DNA of 64,000 bases from Sepioteuthis lessoniana. Lineage: Eukaryota; Mollusca; Cephalopoda; Myopsida; Loliginidae. The number at the start of each line of letters is the position of its first letter. Position 1 is the first letter of the stretch. Below are positions 21,405 through 34,560 of this stretch, piece by piece. Both the position numbers and the translations under genes were made by a program. Location: NCBI GenBank assembly GCA_963585895.1, contig OY757904.1, positions 154,905,919 through 154,969,918 on the forward strand, given 5' to 3'. The notes under the pieces were generated by a model. The model searched no databases, had not been told where the DNA came from, and saw nothing but the letters and a program-made list of their open reading frames with translations.

Positions 21405-22029
21405 CCAGTTTTTCTAATAATCCTCACAGTTGATATTTGAACAGTTAATAATAACAAGACACGAGTGAGGTTGTTGACAGATTCTGCTAGTGATATATAG
21501 AAATATTTGGAATCATTTAACGTTGTAGGAATGAATGAACTTTGGCTTGTTTTAATACATTATCAACAAAATGTGTTTAAAAATCATATATATGTATAGA
21601 TATAAAAAGGATTTGGCCTTTTACTTTGGGAAAGAGTGATTCAAGAATACTATTTTCGAGAATTTTTTTTTACACACGCCGTCATTTAAAAATTGTTGGA
21701 GGGTAAATCTAAGAATTAGCGTTCTGATCTGTTACCACATTGAATATTTGGTAGAATCAATGAAGAAGAAGAAGAAGAAGAAGAAGAAGAAGAAGAAGAA
21801 GAAGAAGAAGAAGAAGAAATGATCTTTCTTATGATTATTTAAAGTCCCCCCCCCAAAAAAAAATAAACAATGAAATGCTTTTTCTCAATATCAAAGTAAA
21901 TTTCGTACATTTCATTTTCGTAAGCTGAACCCCTGGAAATGAATTTTTAGAAACTTTATACACATATATTAATATTTATGCGAATCATAAGAGCTTACAG
22001 AGATATTTTAATTGTATCGATACATTTAC
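21405..22029. repeat. R-type spacer with GAA microsatellite, unit A
   Basis: An (AGA)n run of about 19 units lies at about 21,761-21,819. The flanks are R-module-like (ATCTGTTACCACATTGAATA, CTTATGATTATTTAAAG). Unit B has a much shorter, interrupted run (47,470-47,520). No gene is seen. Confidence 0.6.
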
Positions 22030-22665
22030 CTTCTCACCGTCTGCTCTTCAATAGCAGCAGCAGAATGGACACAATGAGGGAAACAGTCTAATTTATGGAC
22101 CCCTTGCGTCAATTTCTCTTAGACCAAGGGTTCCGAGTTGAATATGAATTAGATGAATTCAATAAGCCACACACAGGAACAACTCTTAGTCGCCTCCAGT
22201 ATTGGCTATGTCGACTGCGAGGAAAAATGACGCTCCGACACCTAGCGACTGCACGTCTGGGCAACATTTTCTGGAGACACTCACGCTTCTCCCCGAAACA
22301 ACCAGAACCACAAACTCACAGTGACTTCAACGTTTCTCTCCTCACACAGCAAACACGACTTTTGCTACACTATGGCGAATATATCTCCCTCGCATGTCCA
22401 ACGACACGCCCTGCTTTCTCCACTCCATTATAACTTCATTTCGTTTCTTTACTTCTTTCCTTCCTACGAGACTTGCAGCATAAAGGTAAACCCTTTATTC
22501 CATGTTGCCATTAAAAACCTTCATATAAAACCTAACGGCACCTTCGTCTTCGTACTTCTTCATCCTCCTTTATTAACAACAACACTTAGCGTGGGAATAA
22601 CACACACGCGTAAGAATACATTTCTTCACCAAAAATGGTAACAAACATTCTTTATCGCTAAAAAT
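22030..22665 (+). mobile_element. Solo-LTR-like relic, unit A
   Basis: It aligns at about 75% by eye with positions 51,590-52,230 of the better bounded insertion in unit C (GGGTTCCGAGTTGAATATGA, CTATGTCGACTGCGA, CTACGAGACTTGCAGC). It lacks the left part present in unit C, so it is truncated and older. The ~110-codon open frames here are not kept in unit C. Confidence 0.55.
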
Positions 22666-23200
22666 ATAATTGCTTGAAATACAATTATTTAATAATTTAA
22701 CAATTGACAGATGTTTAAATTAATTGTTAGTGGTACATAATAATTCTTGTGTTTGAAAGAATATGTTGCAGCTCGTCTAAAAACATATTAAAAAATATTT
22801 ACTCATCATATATATATTTCATATATATGTATAACTAAGATTCGGCATTAAATAACCCAGAATGGTTAATATGCCATAAAAGCCAAACCAAACCAAACCA
22901 AACCAAACCAAACCAAACCAAACCAATGATGAAATTCAATATTGGTAATAAAACCTTAGTAAAAGATTGAAGAGTTCTATTTGACCGATAGATGGGACCG
23001 AAACAGGTATCAGCACTCATGGTCATCGTGGAACTGAGAGTAATGATAATGAAAGGGTACTCCACATTCCCCAAAGCTTCAAAGACTGGAGAGTTATCAT
23101 CAGATGCACTTTAATATCATGCCAAAGATACTGAATAGTTTCATTCTATTTTGTATTATTCAATCGTTTGCAAATTCCCGAAAGTTTCAATACTGAAGCC
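22666..23200. repeat. Q module with CCAAA run, unit A copy 3
   Basis: The (CCAAA)n run at about 22,882-22,925 has roughly eight or nine units, against about four in unit B. The rest matches the Q consensus (GACCGATAGATGGGACC, ATCATCAGATGCACTTTAA). Confidence 0.65.
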
Positions 23201-23485
23201 TCAATTAAATTCTATAACAGCAGCAAGAACCCATAATTTGTTTTAGATCTGACACTACATTAAATATTCGACAGAACCTAAGAAGAAGAAGAAAAAGAAG
23301 AAGAAGAAGAAGAAAATACTTGTTACCATGGTAATTAAAAAAGTAAAAAAGATTTTCTTTCGATATTTAATGAAATTTTGTTTTTTCTTTCGTAGATGCG
23401 AGTTTCGTAAACTAAAATGCTTGGAATGTATAATTGGAAAACGCACGTCTTTTACAAACATTTTTATATTAATAAAAAAAACTAC
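23201..23485. repeat. R module, unit A copy 3
   Basis: It has an AGAAGAAGAAAAAGAAGAAG run near 23,281 and TTAATAAAAAAAACTAC next to the tRNA, giving a long T-run terminator on the tRNA strand. Confidence 0.6.
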
Positions 23486-23557
23486 CTCCCCGGCGGGGAA
23501 TCGAACCCCGGTCTCCCGCGTGACAGGCGGGGATACTTACCACTATACTACCGAGGA
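23486..23557 (-). tRNA. tRNA-Asp(GTC)
   Basis: It is identical to the 7,516 gene, with an intact cloverleaf and a T-run terminator. It marks the right end of unit A. Confidence 0.96.
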
Positions 23558-24195
23558 CAGTCTGTCCCATTGCGCCTGACTGCTAATATTATAACAGATA
23601 ATTATAACAAGACTTTCATAAGGTTGCTGATTTATTATGTTAATGAAAGACGTTGACATTACCTTTATGACTTACAAACTATATCTTTTAAATGGTCGTC
23701 GATGGTCACGCGGTGGAAAAATTCTAGAAAAATACGATTCATGATTCACTCGTTTCTGAAAGAAAACGTGGTGGAAGTCGGTAAATTAATTTGTAAGGGG
23801 AACCTATTGGACAAAGAAATCACTTGTTTTGTATTGCCAACTACGTCTGCGTATTAGTTTTTGTCCCGCACCAAATAAATCTTATGTTTAAAGCTCGTCA
23901 CGTGACAGGGTTACCTCCATCTACTCTACACTTTCATTCTTTGCTCTCCCAGAAAGAGACATAGAGGTCAAGACACGTGACATAGACTACTGTATAGTCT
24001 GTAATTCAGAGGACTTACTCTCTTTTCCTCTCCTTCTGTCTTCCAGCTGGACGTGTTCCGGTCTCACGCACGGCCTCAGATATGTCATCGCATTCCGAGA
24101 CAGACAGAATATTCGTGTAGAATACTAAGTCAAGCCCCATATACAGTCGCACCGGACACTTTTTAATATTTTAGTTCATCGAATAGACTTACGTA
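23558..24195 (+). repeat. P module, unit B copy 1
   Basis: It matches 1-580 with a handful of substitutions and a small deletion near 24,065. CACGTG boxes lie at about 23,899 and 23,974. Confidence 0.7.
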
Positions 24196-24196
24196 A

Positions 24197-25240
24197 AAGT
24201 CAAGTAATGTTGGTGACAGTAGTCAAGCGTGAACCGAAAGCTTCTTTTCCATAGCTACTACACCGAGGTATAGGAGATGGCGCCACTCTTTCCTCAGGAT
24301 TGCTCCATATAACCCTTGATACGTATCTGATAATGATGAGTGTTAAGTAATGTTATAGTAAAATATATCAAATCTCTTCTGATTCACCCTCTTAACTCTT
24401 CACACACCTAACAACTAAAACACAAAAAACACAGACCGACAGACATCGACATTGCTGAAAAAAATAGCATCTACTGGATGTTGACCCAACAACGGCCAGT
24501 GTCAAACTGAGAAAATCATGGCTTCTGCGCATAGGCTCACGGATACGCTATTCAAAACCCCCAGAAAATTCTCAGTTATAAAAAAGGGCACTTTTTCAAC
24601 CAATCATTTTTTCCTCTAGTAGTGCTTTCTGAAGCCGGTGTTTGAAGTCAGGAATATATCATCATCATATCGCGCTGGTAGCGCGGATATCCCTGACCCT
24701 CTCTCGCCACTCCTCCCTATCGTTCATCGCCCTAGGTAGGTCTTCAGGACAACATCCCGTATCCTCACATAGCTGCTGAATGTATTTTCGTGCTGGTCAT
24801 CCTGCTTTTGCACGGCCATGTGTGGGGGTCCATAAGAGTACATTTCTTATGAGTTCGTCCCTGCTTCTCCAGCAGTGTCCTGCATGTCTGGCTCGTCTAC
24901 GGAGGTCACAGGAGGAGTTGAATCACCAGCCGTCTCTGAGAGCGTCACCCGACAACACTGTCAGACCAGATCAAAGCAACCTCTTGCCGCCGATCAGATA
25001 ACCATCCGTCAGCCGGCTTAGATATATCATTCGCTTGTTTATTTTGTTTAATTCAATAAACGAAGTAAAACTAAATCTTTTTGTTAGACTTATTTTTCTT
25101 GCAAACACACGCTTGTACATTACAGTAAGGAGGTATCAATACCAATTTTAAGACTTTGATGTGACACGACCTGGGACTGAACCCCGATCTCCCGGAGAAC
25201 ACTCTAAACACGAGACCAATGAGCCGGTAGCCGTACAAAA
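24197..25240. mobile_element. Composite insertion inside the P module, unit B
   Basis: It has the same parts as 583-1,626 in unit A: an unidentified LTR-like stretch, a LINE end (24,661-24,900, minus) and a SINE-like element (25,076-25,235, minus). Here the SINE keeps GGGGTTCAGTCCC, a better B box than in unit A. Confidence 0.55.
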
Positions 25241-25694
25241 TAGGATATAAATGTAAGATTTCTGACATTTTTATCCTTTGTTTTAGGTAAAATACTCATT
25301 CACAAAAATATTCTTGATAGTCACACACACACATAGACGTAAGAATATATAAGAAAAAATATTCTGACATTTATACCGTATTGTAATGTTTCCTTCTTTT
25401 TTTCCTTGGTGATATAGACATTTATTTTGTTTTCTATTGCCTTGTTGTTTATATTATTTACTTTTTAACAACATACCCAACAAAACTCTGTCATTTTAGT
25501 ACAACATGTCTTCGAAATTCTGACCGCAGTTATTAGAAACAAAATAGAATTTATTTACTAAAAATTCGTAGATTAAATTCATTTTTGTAAGTTTCTTTGT
25601 AGAAAATCAAGCCGTAACCTTAACACACTTGCAATCTCCATTGTTTTATTAGTCTAACTCTCCAGTTCGGTTTACGTTAATCACTTAAAGAAAT
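25241..25694 (+). repeat. T module, unit B
   Basis: It is the counterpart of 1,627-2,104 with one ~28 bp shortening near 25,440. No gene is seen. Confidence 0.55.
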
Positions 25695-27293
25695 CATCAT
25701 CATCATCATCATGTCGTGCCGCTAGCACGTATATCCCTGACTCTCTCTCGCCACGTCTCCCTATCGTTCATCGCTTCTGGCAGGTCTTCAGGGCTACATC
25801 CCGTATCCTCATATAGCTGCTGTATGTATGTTCGGGCTGGTCGTCCTGCTATTGCTCGGCCATATGTGGGGGTCCATAGGAGTACATCACTTTTGAGCTT
25901 GTCCCTGCTTCTCCAGCAGTGTCCTGCATGTCTGGTTCGTCTAGCTTGTATATTTTTCGTGATGGGAGGTAAATGGTCGTATAGTTGGTGCCTTGTGGGG
26001 TGTTGCCGCCAGGACTTGTTCAAGATTGCTCGCAGCATTCTTGTGTAATTGCCGTCTAGCTTCTTCTCCAGCCGTTTTGTTAGCGTCCAAGTAGTGCATC
26101 CATACAGCAGTATCGACACGACCGCAGCCCGGAAGAAATTGAGTTTCATTTTATCGGTCAGGTCTGATTTCCATATGATCGATAGCTTATCGATAGCTGT
26201 CCATACCTTCGTTAACTGTGTGTCGATGACTTTTTCGGTTGATAAGATACTGCTTCGTAGGTAGGTGAACTTGTCTACCAGTTTCAGAGAGGTTCCGTAT
26301 AGTGTGGAAATGTCGCCTGTTTGATTATAGCACATATATTCAGTTTTGTGTGCATTGACATGGAGGCCAATGCCTGCAGCAGCTCGTTCCAAACTATGCA
26401 GTAGTGTTTCAGCTTGGTTGGGTGTATTTGCCAGAATCGCTATGTCATCGGCGTCGTTGGCGTCGGTAATTGTTTTTGCAGGTTACCTTCTGCTTCTTTT
26501 CTTTGTCAGCTCAAAGCCGTTTTCTCTGATTTTATCAATCGATGTTCTAAGCACGTAGTCTAGACAGAAGATAAAGAGGTATGGGGCTAGCGTGTCCCCT
26601 TGTAGAACTCCTGCTACAATGTCGAAGTATTCTGTGTCTCCAGCCGGTGTTTCTATAGAGAATCGTTATTGCTGCTACGGTTTCTTTTGGTAGGCCGTAT
26701 GTTAGTAGGATTTGTTCCATATTCCCTCTGTGTATGGAATCGAAAGCCTTGGTAAAGTCGACAAATAGTAATGTCGCCTGTAGGTTTTTTGGCCGTACGC
26801 CTTCAAGGATTCTACGGGTGGTCAATATTTGTGAGAGCGTGGATCTATTTCTTCGGAAACCATTTTGTTTTTTCCTAAGGATGTTGTCGATTTTGGGTTC
26901 TATGCGGTTTCGTAGTGGGGCATTGTAAATTTTGGCTGCAATGGATGTAAATGTTATACCTTGGTAGTTCTTGGCTAATCCGGGGTCACCCTTTTTAGTG
27001 AAGGGGAAGAAGCATCCCTTCATCCACCTGTCTATCGGATTTTGATTATAGACTGAGATGCAGTGTCGGAGCAGTATGTCGTCCAATTGTCTGGTCTTCC
27101 ATACTTCTGGGGTAATCACGTCAAGCCCAGCAGCCTTCCTATTTTAAATTTTTCTAAGAACCGAGTCGAGTTCTTGAGTGAACGGTCCTAGTTTAATGTT
27201 CAATTACTTACTAATAATTCTGGTGATTGGTTCATGCGTAACTTTTAGTGGGTTTCCTTATAGATTTTCGAAATGCTGTTTCCACAGTTTTAT
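25695..27293 (-). pseudogene. RTE-like LINE, 5'-truncated reverse transcriptase ORF, unit B
   Basis: It is the same as 2,105-3,712 with only about two to four substitutions over 1.4 kb. It shares the frame change near 26,650 and the stops near 26,484 and 27,143, so it was already dead before duplication. The (TGA)n tail is three units shorter than in unit A. Confidence 0.85.
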
Positions 27294-27450
27294 GGTTAAC
27301 ATGAAATTGAATTATTACCGTTAGATAAATAGTTGAAATGCTCTCACTTTAAAAATTAACTTTCTTTATTCAATTTAATTCTAATATAATTTTATAACAG
27401 CAGAAAAAAACCTGTAGGGGTGTGTTATTATTTGCAAACAAAATAAACGA
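27294..27450. repeat. T module continued after the LINE, unit B
   Basis: It resumes at GGTTAACATGAAATTG as in unit A. Confidence 0.55.
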
Positions 27451-29837
27451 TGTTATTTGGATTTTCCCAACTTTATATGGTAACAATATTGCGACGTCGG
27501 CAAGAAGAAAGAAACGCAACACGATTTAAAATGTTACAAAAAACATATATTTACATAGAAAGAGAGGAAAGAAAATATTGTCCTTGAAAACAGTTGGTTT
27601 GCGGGAAACTTATCCGTAAAAGGTGTCCTTTTAACAGTTTGTATTTCCTGTGTCCTTTTGGTTGGGTTGAAGAAAATAGAGCCTTGTTTCTTGTTCTTCA
27701 GTTGTTTGAAAAATCCTCAGAAGCGTGTATTGGCGTCTAGAAGACTGAGAGAACGGCGGGTAAGTCTTGATTCTGAGGAACCACACAAGCAAAAAAGGAA
27801 GGGCGTTCGTTGGAAACGCCCTCATAAGGGTTTGGAGAAAATCTAAAAAAAAGGTAGCCTATGATTGGCTGTTTTTCATCCAATCACTGGGCGCCTAGTT
27901 AGCGACTCTGTAAATAATTTCAATATTCTCCCCCAAAACAAAATTGCAATATGAAATCATTGTAACATTTTTTTTCACACAGCTGCATGTTGTTTTGTTT
28001 TTAAGGTAGAAATAGCCAAAATTGAAACTTTGCAGAAACTTATTTTAAGGCAAAAAAATAACCAAAGAAAGTTCCCGGAAAGGTTGAATTTTGTTTTATT
28101 CTTTTGAAGGCAAAAATAGCCAATGATGAAAGTTCACAGGAGAGGTTGAATTTTTGATTTTTTTGAAGGCAAAAATAGCCAATGATGAAAGTTCACAGGA
28201 AAGGTTGAAGTTTTGATTTTTTTGAAGGCAAAATAGCCAATGATGAAAGTTCAGAGGAAAGGTTGAATTTTTTTTTTTTTTTTTTTTTTTGAAGGCAAAA
28301 ATTAGAATGGAGAAGGGATGGAGATTTGTTTTCAACAAAGAACTCCAAAGTTTGAGAGAAATTTATGTTGTATTTGTTTTTCTATGTAAAGAAATTCTCA
28401 TTTTGGTGCACTAATAGAAGTATAAAGAAATTCATCCCTTCAATCATAAAGTACAATATCATTAACACTTTGCTTTCTTTGTTTAGCAACATGTACCCCA
28501 TAAGCAAAGGTATGTGAAAACCGTAAGTTTCAAACAAACTGAATTTAATAGTATACATAAGGATTATTGGGAGAGTTTCTATTTTTAAAATTTTGAGTCC
28601 TTTTAGGGTGTTGTTTTATTAGAACAGATGCACCCTTAATATCTGGTACATCATTGGAGACTTTTGATTTTGCAACATCAATTTTCCCATCACCAACTCC
28701 CTTCGAGTCCAGTATTATTCTAGGATGGTGGGCATGAGTTAATGATACTTCTTCTTGAGGATACAGCGAGGCCGTCTTCACTTATTACAAATCTAGGAAA
28801 CTGCAATGAATCCGGTTTGGCAAGATCACACGATAAGGCCGACCATAAATTCTGAAATTCTTTCGACACAATATCACCCCAGTCTAACTTTTGAGACCAT
28901 AAATCTCTCAAGAGCATTTTGTCCTAGATAGTAATAGGTAAACATAGAGATAGTGGGTCGAAAACCCTTGCAGTTTGGGCCAATATACCTCTTTAAGTGT
29001 TAACAGACTTGTCAATAGGTGACCCTGAAATCTGAAGTGTGTCTTCTAGTCTTATTTATAAATGTTTTTGCCGACATTAATTCGATGGCAGAAGTTCCTT
29101 TTAAAGGAATCTCTATTAAAAAGTAAGGCACTCACACCCATCATCTGCTTAAAGTCATTCATGTTGCTAAGCAAACAAATTAAGAACAAAGAAACAAAAG
29201 AATGGACGAAACTTAACCCCTACAATCGTAGTAGTGAACACCAAAAATATATGGATGCATATACTCCTTTCTCAAGAGACGTCACGTTTTGAAATTAATT
29301 TACACAAATCTATTTCGTGTTAAATTATTCCAAGTGAATTTTCGTAGCGTAAAACGCTATTATCAACTGTTTGCAAAGTGTTGGGTTTTTCCCAACTTTA
29401 TATGGTAACAATATTGCAACGTCGACAGGAAGAAAGAAACGCAACACGATCTAAAATGTTACAAAAACATATATTTACATAGAAAGAAAATATTGTCCTT
29501 GGAAACAGTTGGTTTTCGGGAAACTTATCCGAAAAGGCGTCCTTTTAACCGTTTGTATTTCCTGTGTCCTTTTGGTTGGGTTGAAGAAAATAGAGCCTTG
29601 TTTCTTGCGCTTCAGTTGCTGGAAAAATCCTCACAAGCGTGTATTGGTGTCTAGAAGACTGAGAGAACGGCGGGTACGTCTTGATTCTGAGGAGTCACCC
29701 AAGCAAAAAAGGAAGGGCGTTCGTAGGAAACGCCCTCATAGGAGTTTGGAGAAAATCCCCACAAAAAGGTAGCCTGTGCTTGGCTTTTTTTCACCCAATC
29801 ACTGGGCGCCTAGTTAGTGACTCCGTAAATAATTTTA
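27451..29837 (-). mobile_element. BEL/Pao-type LTR element relic, unit B
   Basis: It is the counterpart of 3,870-6,372. The LTRs are at 27,451-27,922 and 29,379-29,837, the pol remnant at about 28,545-28,920 on the minus strand, and the minisatellite (28,098-28,290) has about three units. It is broken like the unit A copy. Confidence 0.65.
28098..28290. repeat. 58 bp minisatellite, unit B
   Basis: About three units of the AAAATAGCCAATGATGAAAG repeat, followed by a longer T-run (about 28,266-28,290). It is contracted relative to unit A. Confidence 0.85.
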
Positions 29838-30004
29838 ATAATGTAGACAAAAGAATATTCACAACAAGCAATGTAAAGAATAATAAATTTATATATCATC
29901 TAGTTTTAAAAAAGGAAGCATTACAAAGCCAGTATTAAAGTTCGAATATAGTTTGTTAATGTGTGTGTGGGTGTGTGTGTTTGAAACAGTGTATGAAACT
30001 AATA

Positions 30005-30665
30005 GGAATATTACGTTGAATGAGTAGTTTGTTTCAGATTGAAGGGTAAGAATGTCAGAATTCTTATTTACGTTTACGTGTTTTTAACATGGTGTATACG
30101 AGAAGAGTAAATGTTAAAAGTGTCCTGTAGACTATATGTGTATGTTGAGTTAATATTTCACACGAGGTAGTAATACGCAGAAGAATGGCAATGTATTTTA
30201 GAAGGCCGTGTTTTCTGCGATGTTGGTCGTTTGTGTCTTTCGGAATTTGACGAAGAGTCTGAGGTCGTGTGCTAGCGTGAGACTGCAACAATTCCATCCG
30301 AAAGGCAGAACAGGAAAGGAAAAAGGTTGCACACTATATACGCAGCCAGGTTACGTGTCTTGAGCTATGTTTGGCTAGCTGGTAGAGCAAGGAATGAGAG
30401 AATAAGCTATCAATATAGTAGAGTATATATGGTAACCATGTCACATGACCTGCTCTAAACACACGATTTTTTTTGTGGGACAAAATCAAATGTACAGATG
30501 TAGTTGGGCGCATAATACACGTGCTTTTTCTGTCCAAAAGGTTCCCAAAATTAATTAATTTACTGATGTCACAACCTTTTGTTTCGGGAAAGAGTGAATT
30601 ATGGATACTATTTTTTAGATTTTTAGGCAACGAGCGGTCATCGACGACCATTTAAAAATGTAGAA
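30005..30665 (-). repeat. P module, inverted copy, unit B
   Basis: It is the counterpart of 6,540-7,200 and pairs with the direct P module beyond the tRNA at 30,981 to form the same large imperfect palindrome. Confidence 0.7.
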
Positions 30666-30980
30666 GTGTAAATCCTATAAACCCATTATTTGTCTAAGAA
30701 TTACCGTTCGAATCCAATATCCACATTGAATATTCGACAGATTCTAAGAAGAAGAAAAAAGAAGATCCTATTTACGATGATTATTAAAAGTTAAAAAAAA
30801 TGAAAAAAGAAAAAAGAAATTTCTTTTGATATTCAATGAAACTTTGTATATATTTTTTCGTACAAGTGCTTGGAACGGATTACTGGAAACTAAACACCTT
30901 CTCCAAGCATTTTTATGTCATTAAAAAATATACCTGTTATTGCAAACATCCAGATATTTTAATGTTAATAAAATTATTCC
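30666..30980. repeat. R module, unit B copy 1
   Basis: It is the same as 7,201-7,515 with a few changes and ends in the same AAAATTATTCC. Confidence 0.6.
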
Positions 30981-31052
30981 CTCCCCGGCGGGGAATCGAA
31001 CCCCGGTCTCCCGCGTGACAGGCGGGGATACTTACCACTATACTACCGAGGA
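30981..31052 (-). tRNA. tRNA-Asp(GTC)
   Basis: It is identical to the other intact copies and is the positional counterpart of 7,516-7,587. A T4 terminator follows on the minus strand. Confidence 0.96.
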
Positions 31053-31918
31053 CAGACCTGCGTATTGTATCTGGCTGATGATATTTCAACTGATAATAAC
31101 AACAAGATTCGCTTAAGTTAGTTCAGTGATTCTGTTAATGATAGACGTTGACATAACCTACCTTTAGGATTTACACTCCTGTACCTTTTAAATGGCCGTC
31201 AATGGTCACGTGCTGGAGAATATCCTACAGAAATAACATCCATGAATCAATTGGTGGACTTCAGTAAATTAATTAGTTACGGGAACCTATTTGACAGAGA
31301 AATCACGTGTCTTGTGTTGCCAACTACGTCTGCGCATGTGATTTTGTCCCGGGACAAAGAAATCTTGTATTTACTGACGGTCACGTCACATATACTTTTG
31401 ACTTTCACTAACTCGCTCTCTCATTCTTCGCTCTCCCAGATAATGACACATAACTCAAAACAACTAACATGGACGACTATATAGTCTGCGATTCCGATAT
31501 ATCACGCTTTTTTTCCGCTCTCGTTCTACTTTCCGGCGATACATGTTCCAGTATCACACACCCACACAGCCACAAATATCTCGTCACATCCTCATAGAGA
31601 CAAACGACCAACGTGAAAAAAAAACAAAAAAAAAACCTGGCTCTCCCAATTACATTGCAATTTTCGTGTGTATCAGTACCTCACGAAGAACTCTCATTCA
31701 TCACAATATTCATGTTACTTACACACGTAGACACACATACGAATATTAAACAAAAAATATTTGTACATTCATACTGTTTTTGTAATGTTTTCTTGTTTTG
31801 TTTGTTAATAAATACATCTATTTATTCTTATATGGCTTGTTGTGAATATTTTTAGTTGATGTCATTTATATTATTTGCATTTTAACAACATACACAATAA
31901 ACCTCAGATATTTCAGCA
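31053..31918 (+). repeat. P module and T start, unit B second copy
   Basis: Its first ~150 bp (ACCTGCGTATTGTATCTGGC and onward) match unit C at 50,749 better than unit A at 7,588, an example of mixed ancestry between units. CACGTG boxes are retained. Confidence 0.65.
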
Positions 31919-33765
31919 TGTTGGGTATGAGGCTGAAAGTTGCCACAACTTGCTTACAAACATAAACAGATCGGATTACTCGTTTGCCCTAGAACAATTA
32001 CATCCGGGTACGACCGGAAATGACGAAGCCCTTTTCGACCCTAACCTGCCGTTTCAGCTAAGAAAGGGGAATAAATAACATTTAACAACATTTACAAAAC
32101 ACTCCTGCCAGAAATAAGAATAAAAATGGAATTAATTATTTTCGCTCGCCTATACCAGGCTAAAGAAGGACTTATTTCCTACACCCATTTTTCAGAGAAG
32201 AACTTTCTATTTACGTGGCGTGGCAGAGTGGTATTCAATCCCTTAATATAAACAAGACTTTGAGGGGAGAAATTCAGTTGTCCTAACGACGCTCTTTAGT
32301 TGTTGGGTATGATCTTTCCTCTCCAGTCGTTGGGTGGCATTCGGTAGGCCGTTGTACCTCTGCGTGGTTCTGCCGGATATGCCTCGGCACTGGAGAGTTC
32401 CTCCCACCTCAGGGGGCCATGACCCAAGCTTTTACCCCTTCGCGGGGAGGGTATTGCCTGGTTCCTGAGGCGCCCCAATAAGGGAAATGCCGACGGGGCC
32501 TAAGGTATTTTAGGCCTTGCCGGGCGCGTGTTGGCTTCGGCCCTGCGACCGGTCTCACTAAAAAACGGCCTTGTGCCACATTCATGCGATGGCGGGACGT
32601 ATGATGAATACACTGGTCCCAACGACGCTCTTTAGAGGTCGTGTATGATCTTTCCTCTCCAGTTGTTGTGTCGCATTAGGTAGACCGTCGTACCTCTGCA
32701 CGGTTCTGCCGGGTGTGTCTCGGCACTGGAGAGTTCCTCCGGCCTCAGGGGGCCATCGCCCAAGGCTTTTACCCCCTTTTGGGGGAAGCTAGGTTTATTG
32801 CCTGGCGCCAGAGTCATCCCTAATAAGAGGAATGCCGACGGTGCCGAAAGTATTTTTAGCTTTGCCGTACGCGTGTGGGCTTCGGTCCTGCTACCGGTCC
32901 CACCTTAAAAACGGCATTGTGCCTCATTCCTGCGTTGGTGGGACGTATGATAAATAACAGAGGTCGCACAACGCTCTCAGGAGCCGCTCTCAGCGGGTTT
33001 CGATATGATCGAATTTTACGTCATGTGGTTGTGTTCGCTTTTCCTATCACATAATTATGCATAAAAGGTCCTTTTAAGGGCCATAAGAGTTCACATTCTG
33101 CGGGTTGGAGTATCTCTGACGGTCATTAACGACGAGTCGAAATAGACGGCCCGGAGGCAAACACGAAGCGGACACTAAGACCATCCGGTATTAACCATTT
33201 CGATCGGTTCCGCTCGCCCGTTTGGCTGCACAGCACTAAAGGCACGTGTTAGTCTTTAGCTACCGCAGCGCTAAGATAACAGCAATTTTAGCAGCGGCCT
33301 CCTGGCCTGTTCATTCGACAATGCAGAGCTTTGGCACCGCAAGCCTTAGCTACACTCCCGATACGTCTGCACAGCTTTGGCGCGGCAAAGCCATAGCTAC
33401 TGTCTCCGAATCGTTCGTACAGCTTTGGCGCGGCACAGCTATAGCTACCGTCCCGACCGTCCGCACAGGTTTGGCGCGGAAAAGCTATAGCTACCGTCAA
33501 CGATACGCCCGCACAGCTTTGGCACGGGAAAGCCATAGCTACCGTCAACGATACACCCGCACCGCTAGGCGCACGACAAAGCCCTAGCTTCACCAATTCG
33601 CTCGCTAAACTTCGTATGTGCTAAGGCCGGACAAACCTTAGCCACGGATTCCCCGTCCGTTCACTTGGTCCGTAGTACTAAGACACGGCTCAGACTTAGT
33701 CACCAACTCGCTCGACTCTACACGACCAATCTGCCAACACCGACTTCGACCACGACGCTCCAGCA
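31919..33765 (+). mobile_element. Long GC-rich LTR-like repeat, unit B
   Basis: It is the counterpart of 8,456-10,250. Two GC-rich units lie at 32,283-32,968, CATAAAAGG at about 33,059, and five ~48 bp minisatellite units at 33,318-33,580. The extra unit relative to A contains CTGTCTCCGAATCGTTCG. Confidence 0.45.
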
Positions 33766-34560
33766 ATTAATCAGTTAAAGAAATGGTTAATATTGAATTG
33801 AATTGGAGTTTTAGTTTATTCTTGTTGAGAATAAATCCGTAACTACATGACGCATGCAGTCTTGATTGTTTTATTGCTCTTACTCTACAGATAGGTCTAC
33901 GTTAATCAGTTAAAGAAATGGTTAATACTGAAATGAATCATTAGATAAATAGATTGTTGAAGCCATTTAACTATGTGTAAGTGAATTCGAACAGGCTCGT
34001 TTAAAAATGTTACAGACAAACTATTTTTTACGAACCTCATATTTGAGCTTTAGGGAATACGGAGTACGCCTTCATTGCTATCACTCCCAGGTTCACTGTA
34101 GATTAGAGCGATAGGATCTGATAGGGTCCAATCTATGGGTCAAATAGAACACTTTGATCATTTAAGCAGTGTGTAAACAAATGACTGATGTTTAATTAAA
34201 TTGTTAGTGATTCAAAGCAACACTTGGAACCATATAATTATTTGGCTTCTTTAAAAACGTTATTAACAAAACGTTTACCAATGTTGATATGCCATTAAAA
34301 CCAAACCAAACCAAATCCCATATATCTAATATATATGTATACAGAAGAGTTGACATTAAATATCCTAAAATGGTTGATATGTCTGACTGAATTAAATATT
34401 GGTTATAAAACATTAGTAAAATATTGAAGAGTTCTAAATAGTACTTGATGCAACCTTGCTTAACACTTTGCATTATAAATTAAGGATCAAGGGTAAAGTG
34501 GAGCAATCCAGGGAATGTAGTTGCGCCCTTCCCTATATCTCGGTATTGGCAAGAGAACCT
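33766..34560. repeat. T module copies and spacer, unit B
   Basis: It is the counterpart of 10,251-11,098, with the second CCAAA-containing stretch shortened near 34,383. No gene is seen. Confidence 0.5.

Larger units (their letters stand above)
1..23557. repeat. Tandem segmental unit, copy A (left end outside window)
   Basis: This is the first copy of a roughly 25 kb unit. The sequence from position 1 reappears from about 23,620 in the same order and orientation, and module after module matches: LINE, BEL relic, tRNA, GC repeats, CsRn1 relic, tRNA cluster, tRNA. By eye the LINE and BEL stretches are above 99% identical to unit B, whereas about 14,400-18,890 is nearer 96-97%. The unit is therefore a mosaic of ages. 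The right edge is placed at the end of the tRNA-Asp gene at 23,486-23,557, because the matching tRNA closes unit B. Confidence 0.9.
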
